Shown here: piece by piece, positions 1-11,149 of the stretch
How the letters are laid out: the number at the start of each line of letters is the position of its first letter
How positions within the stretch are numbered: position 1 is the stretch's first letter
Source: Collybiopsis luxurians FD-317 M1
Lineage: Eukaryota; Basidiomycota; Agaricomycetes; Agaricales; Omphalotaceae
DNA length: 64,000 bases
NCBI GenBank assembly: GCA_000827265.1
Contig: KN834779.1
Coordinates: 250,679 to 314,678 of the forward strand
Reading direction: 5' to 3'
Notes under the pieces: model-generated
What the model was told of the DNA's origin: nothing
The model's database searches: none
The model's input: the letters and a program-made list of their open reading frames with translations, nothing else
Made by a program: the position numbers and the translations under genes

Positions 1-933
1 TTGTGGAAATCGAAACGTCATCTTTGGGTGGCACGTTGAAATGGCTTCGTGTCGATAGTTCAATTCGTTGCAACTGGAATTTGGCCTCCTTTCAACGCAT
101 GCTCATGTCCCTCAGTTGCTTGGAAGTGCTTGCCATGTGTGGCTCACCCGAGTTCCTTGAGCCTGGAGCTTTCTTGCTGCCCAGCTCATTGAGGATGGCT
201 TCCTTCACTGTGATACGTGCAAATTTGTTATGCGCCATTGGAAGAGGCTTGAAAATAGTGCCTCTTCCTTTCCTTCGTACACTAGTCCTTGATCCACTTT
301 TTGCAGATCAAGATCAAGGAGGTCACGTAGATTGGAACGGGCTTAGGACTGGTACCCGTGTGTTTTATAAGCTGCACATCAACAGGTTTCCCTACACTAT
401 TGGTGACTATCAAACAACTCGCGGTAAGCCAGTTCCCCCCCAAAAAAAATCATTTTTGATGTTAACATGGATCTGCAGTCTTTCCTTTCATTTTTGCTAC
501 GAGAGGAATTGAGGTACAAAAACTCATGTTTATCTGTGATCAATCCCCCTGGCTCTCATTGTTCGCACGATGCGTTTCTTATATGATTCCTCACCTTCCC
601 AGTAGCGTTAGCGAGCTTTGCATCGATGCAACCGCAACGGTTCAATATTCCTTACAGAAACAGGACCCGCAAGATTGGCCAAAATTGGATGATGCGCTTG
701 TGAAAAGGCACGAGCAAGGATTAATGAAACGAGTCTGCTTCAGATGTACGAAACTGGAGGATGACGGTTCTCCTGAACACTTTGTCTTTAGTCACCCGTT
801 TGGCAAGATTGATCGGGACTGGGTGGGGGATCGAACAATTTTGGACGAGATTGAGGGTAGCTTGCCTAGGTCCAAAAGTCTGGGCTTCCTCGAAGTCGAT
901 CGGGATACGGTGTTTTTTGAACCTACTATGTAA
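1..933 (+). CDS. F-box-like family protein, 3' part (cut by window edge)
   Basis: The 5' end lies outside the window. Two exons are visible, <1..423 and 479..933, joined by a GT-AG intron (GGTAAGC donor, CTGCAG acceptor) that keeps frame. The C-terminal exon aligns with the last exons of the intact genes at 32647-33962 and 34145-35445: it shares the pattern SSVSELCID, then LDDALVKRHEQGL, then GFLEVDRD near the stop. The upstream exon carries leucine-rich segments like LEVLAM, equivalent to the LKILAM segment of those paralogues. In the paralogues the missing N-terminus is an F-box-like helical motif followed by degenerate LRRs, which in known F-box proteins bind Skp1 and substrate. The function here is inferred only from that similarity. 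Confidence 0.7.
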
Positions 934-1253
934 TCAGACTTGAAGCTGGTCAACATTATAAAATAGCGGACGCGACAAATATATGTCATTGATAAGTTGG
1001 CACAACTAGGATACGTCCTTAGGTTACGAACGACTGACACGCAACCCACACGGTCCCGTGAATATCACACATCCAAGATGAACCAAAAAAAAAATAATGT
1101 CCCAAGTTATAGTTGAGAATAATACAAGAAATGGTCAAAGGAATGTGTATGTAAGTGGATAGTATGTTCCACAAAGTCCAAAAAGTTCAAAAATCCCTCT
1201 GCTCAAATCACCAACAAAAAAGAAAAGAAAAACCTTCAACCAGTTTCACCGCC
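934..1253. other. Convergent intergenic spacer
   Basis: The spacer lies between the 3' ends of two convergent genes. It holds an A-rich tract near 1086-1094 and no supported gene. Confidence 0.6.
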
Positions 1254-2757
1254 TTAAACAGAAAATCTGACCAACGCCGCAACATCCTTCAGAGACTGCC
1301 TCGTCTTGGGATAAACTGGCTCCGGCGCGACAATTTCCAGCTTCAATTTTTCAGCCTCTTGCTTGAATCCAACCCGTGGATCGACGGCGAACCTAGGCCG
1401 ACGACGAAGGGAACGACAGCTCTTGCTAGAAGAAGCAGAAGACTCGGTGGTCGATGAACTTTGATGAGAATTACCGTCTACTCCCCGCACCTCGATGGGG
1501 AGATTTGCGGTACCATGAGGAGCAATCAAAAGGTCGACCAACTGGGAGGAGTTAGAACCGTAAGACGACACAGAGCCAACAACGAACAATTCTGGACGGG
1601 GGCGACGGGAAGGAGGAACGTTGCCTTTCAAGATACGCACTTCAACTTCTTCGGAGTCTGCAGAACTCCAGCTAGGAGAGGCGTCGTCGGATGAACTCTC
1701 CCCGGAAAAAGAATCTTCCACCTTGAACTCTTCCACCTTGAACTCGACGTCGACTGCTACTTGTATATTTGGGATAGGGGAGGAGGGAACCAGTATAGAA
1801 TCTTCTTTTTCGTCTGAAGCGTAGAATGTCTCGACTGCTAGGATCTCGTTTCGTAAGAAGGGAATGCTTATTCGAGCTATGGGATTAAGATGGAAGATAC
1901 GTTTGAGGAGATGATGGAGAGCATCAGAGATCGGTAGAGCATTCCGAATTGAGTTGCGGTCTAGCAGGAAGGCGTCAAAGCAAGGATCGCTGCTTTGAGC
2001 ACAGCCCCATGGATTATGTCGAGTAACCAGGTTGACGAGGATGACGCCGAGCGACCAGATATCGTTGTGCAGTGCAGAGTATACAACGTTATTAGTCTCT
2101 TTCCCGATACACTCTTTGCACCATGTTAGCAAAGGGCAAAAGGACCGCAGCGGCTCAGAGAAACAAACCTGGACTCATATATGCACTACTTCCACACCCA
2201 AAGTCACAACAAGCCCGTCTGTTTGTAGCGAGTCCAAAATCAGCAAGCCATATATCCCGTCCGTTCTTGGAGCACAAAATGTTCTCGGGCTTGAGATCGC
2301 GATGATATACTCCTTGTTGATGACAAAAATGCACAGCGTCCAAGATCTTGACATAGCACGACTTGATGAGCTCGTTATTCCCGTCGAAGAGTCCTACGTC
2401 CGCAATCGCCGTGAAGAGATCATACCCTTCACACAGATCAAGCACCACGAAGAAGTAGTCGCCTTCCTCAAAAGCACCGCAAAAAGTCACGATATTGGGA
2501 TGATGAGAAACCTTTTTCTGGAGTCGCAGTTCACGCAGCTGCATGTCGCTTTCTCGGGAGTTGGTGTCGGCTTTTCGAAGAACCTTGATGGCGTAAAAGC
2601 GAGGACTTTGTTCAGTCCTTGGGCGATTGTCGCGAGCTTTGTAGACTTTTCCGTATGACCCAGCACCGAGGAGATCAAGCAGACAGAATCTACCGTCTAG
2701 AATTTCTTGAGAAGTAAAGTCGGGCATTTTGGACGTGGCTTTGACGCTATGAGGCAT
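1254..2757 (-). CDS. Ran1/Pat1-like serine/threonine protein kinase
   Basis: Two exons, 2757..2169 and 2113..1254, give 482 residues. The intron (GTTTGT...CAAAG) restores the activation-segment end MSPEC. Visible kinase motifs are the glycine loop GAGSYGKV (about residue 31), the ATP-binding lysine in YAIKVL (about 58), HRDLKPEN (aspartate about 154), DFGLA (about 173), and DIWSLGVILVNL followed by RNPW-like NPW and RIFHLNP. The combination of GVYHRDLKPEN, LADFGLAT, GCGSSAYMSPE and ILVNLVT-x-NPW is typical of the Ran1/Pat1, Ksp1 and Sks1 group, which controls nutrient responses and the mitosis-meiosis choice in yeasts. After the domain comes an acidic/serine-rich tail of about 200 residues without a known domain. 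The first ATG at 2757 was chosen because the upstream frame has no better start. The role in this organism is inferred. Confidence 0.85.
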
Positions 2758-3083
2758 GATGGATGAATAGAACGACCGGCGTGCAAGAAATAGATAAAGA
2801 TGTAGGCGAGAGTAGTAATGTCCAACACTATCAAAGTGTGGTGAAGGTTGAGAAGAAAGAAGGAAAACTCGCCCAAGGGCTTTATGAACGCTACACGTGC
2901 GGCTGATCGGGGGTTGGTCTCGACTCTCAAATTTCTGGACAGGATCAAGAGAAGCCGCAAAAAAAAAAAGTACACTTTGAAGAACATTGAACAAACTGGA
3001 TGGGTGCGTTATACATGCTCGGTACGAGTAAAAAAAATTATACGAAGCAAAACAAAATCAGAGCAACTGCAGATATTTTTTTT
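2758..3083. other. Promoter-side spacer
   Basis: Upstream region of the Ran1-like kinase. It has A-rich tracts (near 2959-2968 and 3030) and no gene I can support. Confidence 0.5.
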
Positions 3084-3590
3084 CTACGGCGGGGACATTT
3101 GCAATCCAATCCCTCCCCAAAACTCAAAGAATTGGTCCCTCTCTTTCTTCTCGTCATGAGGTCGGCCATCATGTGCTACAGAGCCAGTTTGACCAATTTT
3201 CAGCGCGACCCAAAACGTTCCCAGAGCCAAGGCGATCGTCCACCATTGGCTTGGAAAGGCGTCGTAACGGCGAGCAAGCGACCGAAATACGAGAAAAGGG
3301 AAGTAAAGCAAAATGGACGAGCTTTTGCTGACGAACTTGAGGACCCAGACACGACATTTAGCGATCAAGATCCAGAAAGTCCCGTTATACGGGCGGCGGT
3401 AATAAGGGTTTCTGTAATAGGACGGTGGACGGGCGTATGGGTCACTATGATAATAGATCATATGAGCTGCTTGGAGAAAGGGAAGTCCATTAGTTGCATG
3501 AGAGCGGTTGACCCGCTTGTAAGATTCATTGAGAGGAATAGCCAATCCCGTGTTCAAGCAGAAAAGAACGTATATCGCTGAAAATATCAT
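3084..3590 (-). CDS. Hypothetical secreted or membrane protein
   Basis: An open frame of 168 residues starts with a hydrophobic signal-like segment (IFSAIYVLFCLNTGLAIP). It continues with a tyrosine/arginine/proline-rich stretch (YYRNPYYRRPY), a hydrophobic segment ILLYFPFLVF, then WWTIALALGTFWVAL, and ends with an acidic/basic tail. The pattern suggests a membrane protein with two or three spanning segments. I do not recognise the family. Introns may have been missed at either end, and another open frame overlaps the 5' side (3526-3768). Its closeness to the lysine-rich exon at 3776-4099 on the same strand leaves open that both belong to one gene. Confidence 0.4.
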   Translation of the reverse strand: MIFSAIYVLFCLNTGLAIPLNESYKRVNRSHATNGLPFLQAAHMIYYHSDPYARPPSYYRNPYYRRPYNGTFWILIAKCRVWVLKFVSKSSSILLYFPFLVFRSLARRYDAFPSQWWTIALALGTFWVALKIGQTGSVAHDGRPHDEKKERDQFFEFWGGIGLQMSPP

Positions 3591-3775
3591 ATTGGGATGC
3601 CTTGGATAGAGAATAAGGAAAAGAGCATCTCTCCGAGTCGATAATGCTACTCACGATTGAAATGCAAAAACTGCATGCCCAATTTTGTCCAGGATGAGAA
3701 AAACAAGCAATATGGCGAGTATCACAAGTACACAAAAGCATTGGCACTGTGAAGATCGGACACTTCAATTAAGTG

Positions 3776-4099
3776 CTAGCGACAGCGTTGAGAAACAGTA
3801 ACACTGACTAACAAAAGTCCGAATTGGTCCATTCCGGTCCATATTTGAACCTCTTCCTGGATGTATCTATCCCAGGCCTTGGTGTTATCGTTCGGTGGAT
3901 GTTCAGAGTGGCGGTCGGGAAAAAATGAACGTTCATGATCCCCTCTCTGCCGGGATGCCTCTTTGAGCATCTCCATGAACAACTCGAATTCCATCGCTGC
4001 TCTTAATCTCTCCTGGTAGTCTTCATCATGATCTGCCGCCGCCCTTTTGGCTTTCTCAGAAGCTTTCTTCTTTTTCTGTCCTTTGTTTTGTTTGCGAGC
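3776..4099 (-). CDS. Lysine-rich exon of an unresolved hypothetical gene
   Basis: After a plausible acceptor (TTTTCAAG) an open stretch of 107 codons runs to a stop at 3776. It starts with a basic stretch (RKQNKGQKKKKASEKAKR), then an amphipathic helix (RLRAAMEFELFMEMLKEA), then an acidic/aromatic part (KAWDRYIQEEVQIWTGMDQF). Composition and codon use look coding. I could not find a start codon or a phase-consistent upstream exon: the obvious upstream donor at the CATGGTAAGC site gives the wrong phase. The family is not recognised. Confidence 0.35.
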   Translation of the reverse strand, partial: ARKQNKGQKKKKASEKAKRAAADHDEDYQERLRAAMEFELFMEMLKEASRQRGDHERSFFPDRHSEHPPNDNTKAWDRYIQEEVQIWTGMDQFGLLLVSVTVSQRCR

Positions 4100-4429
4100 C
4101 TTGAAAAATGAAATTGTATCTCAAAAATTAAAGCTGGCCAGAAATCGTGCTTACCATGCTTCATGAGCAAGTTGAGTGGCGGCCTCAAGGCAAGATCAAG
4201 TTCAAATGTGACCGTGACCAACGCGTCGCGTTATACTCGAGCGCTTCCAAGTTCCAACCAAATCCAGAATTACTTGAAAGACGTGAATAGCTATACAGAA
4301 CAACTCTACCTTTCTAATTAACAAGATATCACCCCGAGCGCGATTCCATACAGCCTACTCAGTGGCACCTCTGTCTCGAGTCCGATCCTATATCGACAAC
4401 CCAAATCACCCACAGCGAAGCCGAAGGTC

Positions 4430-4902
4430 CTACAATGCACTCTCTACAGTAGCCCCAATTTTACGTTCGGCAGTGACTGGAAAGTAAAAGGTCGTCGTCG
4501 TCATCATCGTCACGAACATTCAGCGTTGGCGAATGTAAAGAGTAACTCACCCCAAGGTCGTCTATCCATTGGACACTGCTGCTTCGACGCAGCCGTTCCA
4601 ATCCATTTAAGCAGACAATGCATATGGAACACATGAGAGCATTCACCCCATACTACAAAAACAAGCAGCACACGAAGAAAATCATGGTTGGTAAGCAAAA
4701 GTCCCGACTTCAAGATGAACCACTCACTCAGCGGACAATCGTCCCCGGGGACTTTACAAGCCGGACAACATCCTTCATACGCAACGCGGCATATCCCACA
4801 TACATCTCCTTCTTCATCTCCGCCTGAACCGTCGTCGGAAGATACACCCGTGTCCCAGCGCCATTGCGCTACAGCGTGCCAGTGTTTGATGACGACTTTC
4901 AT
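4430..4902 (-). CDS. APC11: Anaphase-promoting complex subunit 11 (RING-H2 E3 subunit)
   Basis: Three exons, 4902..4728, 4652..4551 and 4476..4430, give 107 residues, the usual size for Apc11. The start MKVVIKHWHAVAQWRWDT is the canonical Apc11 N-terminus. Zinc ligands are visible in order: CGICRVAYEGCCPACKVPGDDC, WGECSHVFHMHCLLKW, QQCPMDRRPW. Splicing restores DDCPLIWGEC across the first intron, whose length is a multiple of three without a stop, so unspliced RNA would stay open and insert 25 residues. The last exon adds VTAERKIG before the stop. Apc11 binds the E2 enzyme and, with the cullin-like Apc2, transfers ubiquitin to cyclins and securin in the nucleus. Two ACGCGT boxes lie about 150-170 bases upstream. 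Confidence 0.95.
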
Positions 4903-5051
4903 ATCGGGTTGGAGGGGGGCTTTCGTGAATCGTATCGTGCACAGTAGAGAGAAATCCGTAAGGTTAGAAAAGGAGGATCATACAAGTATGTGATGGTGGT
5001 GGTTGGAGTCCAAGAAAGGAATACCGTGCGGCGTGACAATGACACACCGAA

Positions 5052-5074
5052 ACGCGTAATCGTGACCAACGCGT
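5052..5074. promoter_or_regulatory. Paired ACGCGT (MluI cell-cycle box-like) elements upstream of APC11
   Basis: ACGCGT occurs at 5052-5057 and 5069-5074. The second lies inside the string GTGACCAACGCGTCGCGT, which is repeated downstream of APC11 at about 4213-4230. In yeasts ACGCGT is the binding site of the MBF G1/S factor. The link to APC11 control is inference. Confidence 0.4.
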
Positions 5075-5213
5075 CGCGTCACACTCAATTAGTTACTCAT
5101 GATCGTCAAAACCTTTTTCCAGAGCGAGCAAGAATATACAATACTGATGTTATACTACAAGTTTCAACTATACAATTACTTATATGTACACAAGATATTT
5201 GTTTCTCAATAGA

Positions 5214-8094
5214 TCATCCAACAAGCCTCAATCTCACCACCGTCCTCTGCCCACAGAAACACCGATGTGAATCGACAGGAAGAACAACCACCTCCAGCTC
5301 CCCCATCACTTCCTTCGTGGGAGGTATTGTCAAGTCCGCTTGGATACCACGCGGTAGAGCGACCGGTACCATATCCCGACAAGCAATGCGGGTCACTATT
5401 CCACCGTGAGCAACAGCCCAAGACCGACTGCTGGGTCTAGGTCAAACCAATCAGCTCCATCCAACTCCAAGAGCAAGCAAAAAGACCTACGCACCTAAAC
5501 TGTACCATCGCAACCCTCTCAACCTCTCGAATCACATCCGTCACATACTTCTCCACCTCATTCCTTCGCGACCAAACATCATAATCGAGTGCGACAGCCG
5601 AAAACTCTCCATCGAACGAAAACTTGGACAGAGGTATAGATTTGGCATGTTTTTCTTGATGAAGAGCAAGACAGTAAAAAGCTTGAGCCTGAAGGTAGTT
5701 TGCGAAAAGCTCTTGGAGATCGAATATCAGACGGGAGAGGGATTGATATTCAGGATACGGCCCTGGAACACGGGGCTATACGTATGCCTAAATGTTAGAA
5801 TGCATCTAGCTGCGAGTAAAGAATCTGGACGTACTTTAGGTGGAGGAACTGGCCTTTCAGGCAATTTGATGGTCAATGCGCTGTCGGAGTGTATACATGG
5901 GTTTGATAGCACGCGAGCTGCCGGCGGCAACAAATCTGCACGGTCCGCAGACAGTATTCGAACTCGACGATGAATCTCTGCCGGCTGATTCCTACGTGCA
6001 TCCACGGGCAATTTCCTCCAAGTACACTGCTCACAAATCGAACTTACGAAATCCAGAGATGGATCTGTCGAGTTATGACTACCCTTAGCTCTCGCTCGCA
6101 AACTCTGGCGTTTCTCAGGTTCCAATTTCATTCCGCAATCCAACTGAGCGCATCGTCCTAGAGACGCGCGAAGAAGCTCATGAGGAGGCTGGACATAGAA
6201 AGGTACCGTTTCCTGAGTACGAAGAAACCATGTTCAAAAGATCCCGAATAAAGATGAAATGCGAAACGAATACTTGCCTCGAGAAGGATGTCCTCATTTT
6301 CAACCGGGAGCCCATCCGCCAACCGAGCTTCTCTCCCCCCTTTGGCCTGACGAAGCCGAGCATTCCGTGCCGTCCGCATGCGACAAGGAAAGCACAACTT
6401 GTACCTGTACTCGAAAATGTCGGGAACGATGTGTCTGCATCCTCTATTAGTGCAAATCCTAGCTCCGGTCGTGACGAGGCCAGCAGGGTCATATAGGACG
6501 TAGCTCCCTAATTGATTCTTCGAAAATGCGGCATTCAAGTCTATTCTATCCCTCTGGGGCTACGTGGAAAGCGAATCAAGTCAGAAAGACCGTAGAGACG
6601 ACAGCGAAGCAGAAAAAAAAAAAAACAGACCTTCTCAAAATCCGAGCCAGATTGGTCAGAGCGGAGGCGTTTATGAGGCATTGGGCGTCCCATCCGTTTG
6701 ATCCTAGATTTTCTGCTAGATTTCCGACAAGAAGGGCAGCATTTCCAGTCATAGTGAAGGGGAAGAAATTCTTGGCATGTTTTGATAGCACAGCGTGTGG
6801 AGGAGTGTCCTGAAGATGGTCCAGCCTCGGCATTCTGGTCTACTGCCAAAGCCCCTGTTGTAGAAGTCTCGGCTTCCTCGTCACCGTTGAATTGCGTGAG
6901 ACCGCTCTCCCAACCGCGAACGATTAGTCCAGACCGTTGAGATCCTTGCGTCGCGTCTTGCATCTCCGTATCAGAATCCTCGACTGCCCCCTCCTGTGTT
7001 CCCTCCGCCTTCCTCGAGAGCTCATCCCCGCAAACCCGTAAATGATCTCCCCGCTTATCCGAATGTTGATCTTGACTTGAAACATCCCCATCCGTCTGAT
7101 ACCCATCGAACCACGATACACGTTTCTTCGGCTTCCTCCTATCTTTGTTCTTTCCAACAGAGAGAGCAGTACTGACAACGGAAGGAGAGTTCGATTTCCG
7201 CCTCTCCGGATCATCGCGATCCTTCCAGTCTCGCACTACACACCCCATGCATCTGCGATGAGTACTGTCAGCTCTGACAACCCCATTACACCAGGCGTTT
7301 GTACAGAGGCGGAGAGGGACAGGCGAAGGAAGGGAATTCTGTTGTTGGGGCGATTGATGCGAAGCGGGGAATCCATCCGGAGCCGGTGGTGATAGGGAAG
7401 AAGTCAAGACAGATTTCGGCGCAGTGCTGGCCGAGATCATGATGGCTTTGCGAGAGTTGGAAAGGACCGGAAGGGAAGGAGGAGGGTGGCCAGGGCGTAT
7501 AGAGTGTGCGGACCGTAAAAATGCCTGGTCCGGGATTTGGATTGATAGTCGGGGAAGCGCCACTGGTTTTGGGTCCTTCTCAGGAGCCTCCGCAGGAACA
7601 GGAACAGCTGGCGGGGCTGCCGAAGGAGCCAAAACTGGTGGCGGAGGATCCGAAGGAGGTGGAGTAGGACTTTGGGGATATACTAGGTCAAAATCATCAG
7701 GTTCGGCCTACAAAAAATCTGATAAGGATACCATAACTAAAAAGAGAGAAAACTTGAATTTCTTGCCTCTTCCGCACTATAAGATATCAGTGCAGATTCC
7801 AAGTCCGGTAACGAAGTGGAAGCTTCTTCTTCCTCAGGATAAACCAGGTCCAAATCTGTAAGGTCGAAATGTACCAAGGCCGACTAAAACACGCGTTAGT
7901 TTTCTTGTGCAAAATTGTCGGCTAGCAGAAGAGCCCACCGAAACAGCATCTCGAATAGATTCAGCCAGATTCACTCCCTGATACTCCTCCTCGAAGTTCT
8001 CTTGCCCAGGGGAACTGGAAAGGAAATACCCTTCCAAGTCTTCCATTCCGACATCATGGTCAATTGATGAAGGCCCAGCAACGCTCAGCGTCAT
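5214..8094 (-). CDS. Hypothetical protein with four C-x4-C...C-x2-C cysteine modules
   Basis: Seven exons join in phase: 8094..7939, 7883..7767, 7707..6631, 6553..6274, 6157..5835, 5775..5495, 5436..5214; 818 residues. The intron after 7767 appears to use a GC donor (GAG|GCAAGA). Exons 2 and 3 each carry a DLVYP acidic motif. The middle is proline/serine-rich. Four cysteine modules follow at about residues 226, 397, 484 and 546: CTNAWC...CMGC, CAIKTC...CPSC, CTNRGC...CFPC, CAQLDC...CEQC, each followed by basic residues. The paired cysteines suggest zinc knuckles and the basic flanks suggest nucleic-acid or chromatin contact; both are inference. The C-terminus holds a compact domain with DVWSRRNEVEKYVTDV and ends HRCFCGQRTVVRLRLVG. 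I do not recognise a named family. CLP1 lies head-to-tail upstream on the same strand. Confidence 0.7.
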
Positions 8095-8326
8095 AATCCG
8101 AGCCGTCAGTGAGATGTCTATCTCACTCTCAGCATGCAAACCAGAGCCAGTCGACGCGGAAAGCAAACAAAAAGTTAAAAGCGAAACTTTTTTCCTTCAA
8201 TTTTGAAAAAAAAATTTCTTCCAATTGAACGCGTGTTATGTAAGGGTACGCGATCGTTCAAACTCAAAGACCCGCGTGTGTTGGGTGTGGGGCGTATTTC
8301 ACTGGTCGCAAAATACACTACATGTA

Positions 8327-10258
8327 CTACTCTTGCCATTCATACGAGCCCACAATCGCAGTTTTTCCTACAAGAGATCCTTGAGTCGGCGACAGAACCG
8401 TCATCTTCTTGTGCGGGACATCCAAATTGGTTCTAGTGTCGACTGAGCAACGCATCATCTAGGTAGAAAATGGGGCAACCTACACAACAACGAACCCCAC
8501 AACTGTCAAATCCAGTAATTCTTCGTCGTAACGTTCATTTTCATCAGGATGAAAAGGTGCAAGGACGGCAAGAACGGAATTCAGTAACCCTGACCCTGGC
8601 TGCGAAGGATCAACCAAGACTGGCTGCATTTCCGAGACCACGCGTGCGGCACCAATAGGCAGCGCAGACGAAGGTGCCATGGTCTCTGCACATAAAACAG
8701 AAAGAAAGAAAATCAGTCACCACAAAAACAAGTGCTTGAAAAGAAATTACCCGCGCCAATCCTGTAAATAGTCAAGTCACTGAAATTAATGACAGTGGAA
8801 GACGGGGCGAGTCTGAGCTCCGTCAGAGTCTCTCCGCCTTGCGTTCCAGCTTTGATCCCAGGAGGAGGTTGAATTACCTCTCCATACATGTAGGCATGGA
8901 GCTGGTACTTGTGCACTCGCTCCCGATAGCCGTGATCGAGTTCTACTACCTGTGAGTGACAGTGAGTTAACGTACTCCCCGATAAACGTCTCAATCCACT
9001 TACACCTCCGGATTTTGGTATTTTAACGACAGTCAAAAGCGACCCATAGCCTCTCTGCATCTCGACGTTTAGTTTCTCATGTCCCACTACGAGAATAACG
9101 TTGACTGTCGGCAGAAGACCAGGTTAGTGACTGTACGCGGTTTCGACGGGTTGGGAGCAAAGCGGGCTGACTGACTTCTGAAGGCCTCAATACACGCTTT
9201 AATGAGCTTCTGCCGCGTATCATTTCCGCCAGCAGGGCCCGAAGCAAATGAGGACGGTGTGTCAACAATAATGCCAGCTGTCTGGCCTGGCAAGGGACCG
9301 ATCAACAAACATAGGTCTCGTCTATGGAGGACAAACCTTCAGGATTTTGGTCTACTTTCTCCTGAATGTTGACACCGAGGTTTCGAATGAGTCTATCCAT
9401 TAAGAGCGGGTTTCGCTTGGCATCAGGGTGTCCATACCAATACGAAAGTGGAAGAATAGTGTTTGACGCTAATGTCGTGGGTGCGGAGGTTGCTGCGAAT
9501 CCCAGGGGGTTGGCGGGGGAATATGTTGGTATTGGTCCATGAATCGCTGCGGCAGACAGAGCTCCAGGAGCTGCCCAGCCGCCCTGTGCAAGTCAGAAGA
9601 AGAAAAAAGTTAGTCGATATGGATTGCCTGCCTCGATCTGTGCTACGCCTCACCTCGTTTGGATCCACATTGGCTAGTAGAGGTGACCATCCTTGACCGG
9701 TGCGAACAGCATAGTTGGCCAGAATTTTGCAGATAGTAGTCTTGCCAGAATTTTCTGGACCTAGAACCAAAACTCGAGGAGGTTCGGAAGCAAGCTCGGA
9801 GGAGGCTTCTGGAACAGGAGATCCATGAATTTTCGCTAGAGCTCGTACTCTCATCTGCTCGAAAGCAATATGCAAGTTTGCATAGGCGGTCATTGGGGTT
9901 TCATCGGAGACATAATCTGTTGAAGGTTGGCCTGTAACGTGGAAGGAAGTTAGCTACGAGTTCAGAAATGCAGATCGATTTTGTAAAAAAAACTCATCTC
10001 AATTGTACACCCAACCCAAGTGAATACCGCCGCTTTACACTCTGAACCGAAAAGATATGGTTTTCGTTCGACCATTTCGGCCCCGAATATTTCTGCTCGC
10101 CCCCGCACAAGCTATACGGCTTTAGGTCTCTAGGAATTCGACAAAATACGAGAAAGGCTACTCACTGTAATGGCTAATGAGGTCCCAGCATCGAGCTCAA
10201 ATCTATATTCATTCTCTGGTTCAAGTTCCCATATTTTGGATTTATTCTCTTTAGACAT
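8327..10258 (-). CDS. CLP1: mRNA cleavage and polyadenylation factor Clp1 (RNA 5'-OH kinase family)
   Basis: Nine exons: 10258..10166, 10111..9994, 9931..9654, 9583..9337, 9286..9176, 9104..9004, 8949..8751, 8685..8484, 8432..8327; 484 residues, close to the family norm. Domains in order: N-terminal beta domain (WELEPENEYRFEL, then GRAEIFGAEMVERKPYLFG), P-loop kinase domain with GPENSGKTT (about residues 128-136), NVDPNEGGWAAPG, IIVDTPSS, NVILVVGHEKL, and a C-terminal beta domain ending VTNLDVPHKKMTVLSP and GKTAIVGSYEWQE. Clp1 works in the nucleus in cleavage factor IA with Pcf11 at pre-mRNA 3' ends. Animal homologues phosphorylate RNA 5'-OH ends; in yeast the kinase activity is lost. The Walker A lysine is present here, so nucleotide binding is likely. 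The ATG at 10258 is the first in the exon that fits the family start. Confidence 0.95.
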
Positions 10259-11149
10259 TGAGGCACTCGATTTGCAGCTCAGGTCAGCATCCAAAGAAAC
10301 CGATATTGCTATTTGGCAGTTGGAGGTCAAATAACAAAATGGCGAATCCGCCGTCCGACAGCTCGCTGACGGCACGTGTTTCAGCTACCACGGTCTAAGC
10401 GCGCACGCGCGACGCGCTTGTGGCGGCGACATCCCTTCTGTCTTCCTGTAACCAGAACCTGCCAGCTGTACACTGTAGCTCACCGGGCCCACCGTTGGGT
10501 GACACACCTAGCTCAAGATTGAGTTATAGATTCTGAATGCCGCTCCCTTGAACCTTCAAAAAGCTTCGCCAACATGCACCTTACACACGACAACTCAATG
10601 AAAATCAGCTTCGGACTGGACTGCTCTGCCCGAATGAGTAGCCACCCCATTCCGAGTCCGTGACTGCGGCTCTGCCACTAAAAGTTTCAACTGGCCTCAT
10701 CCCGTTAGATCTGCGCTCTCACCATAACGCAAATCCGTGTAACGCCGTGAAACGGAGTAGTATGTGACACTCTCCCAGTCTCTTTCTATATGCTCTGCGG
10801 ATTCAGGCCTTTCTCTCCGACAAATATTTCTCTCAAACACAACGAATTTCCCTATATATCGTCGATCTTATGTTAATTTCGACATCATCGGCATGAGAAC
10901 GTCCAAAATGCCATTGCACCGGCCAATCCTGCTATTTCTTCCCTCCAGCTGTGCTATTCTTAAACTTCGTACGCCCGAGACTCTCGTAATACCATCTGAT
11001 ACAGATATTCCTTCAACAAGTGCTGGGAAAGAAGATCTTCGACAGATCTCCTTGACCCGATGCACTATATCTAGCCGAGGTGCAACGCGCACAACGCAGC
11101 TCTGCTCCCCCAGACCCAGAACTACACCTCAATTGCAGTACACGCGTCC
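10259..11149. other. Divergent intergenic region between CLP1 and the first transporter
   Basis: Holds the promoters of two divergently transcribed genes. A CpG-rich patch near 10397-10420 (alternating GCGC and ACGCGCG) lies close to CLP1. An open frame from 10764 overlaps transporter exon 1 in another frame and was not accepted. Confidence 0.5.
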
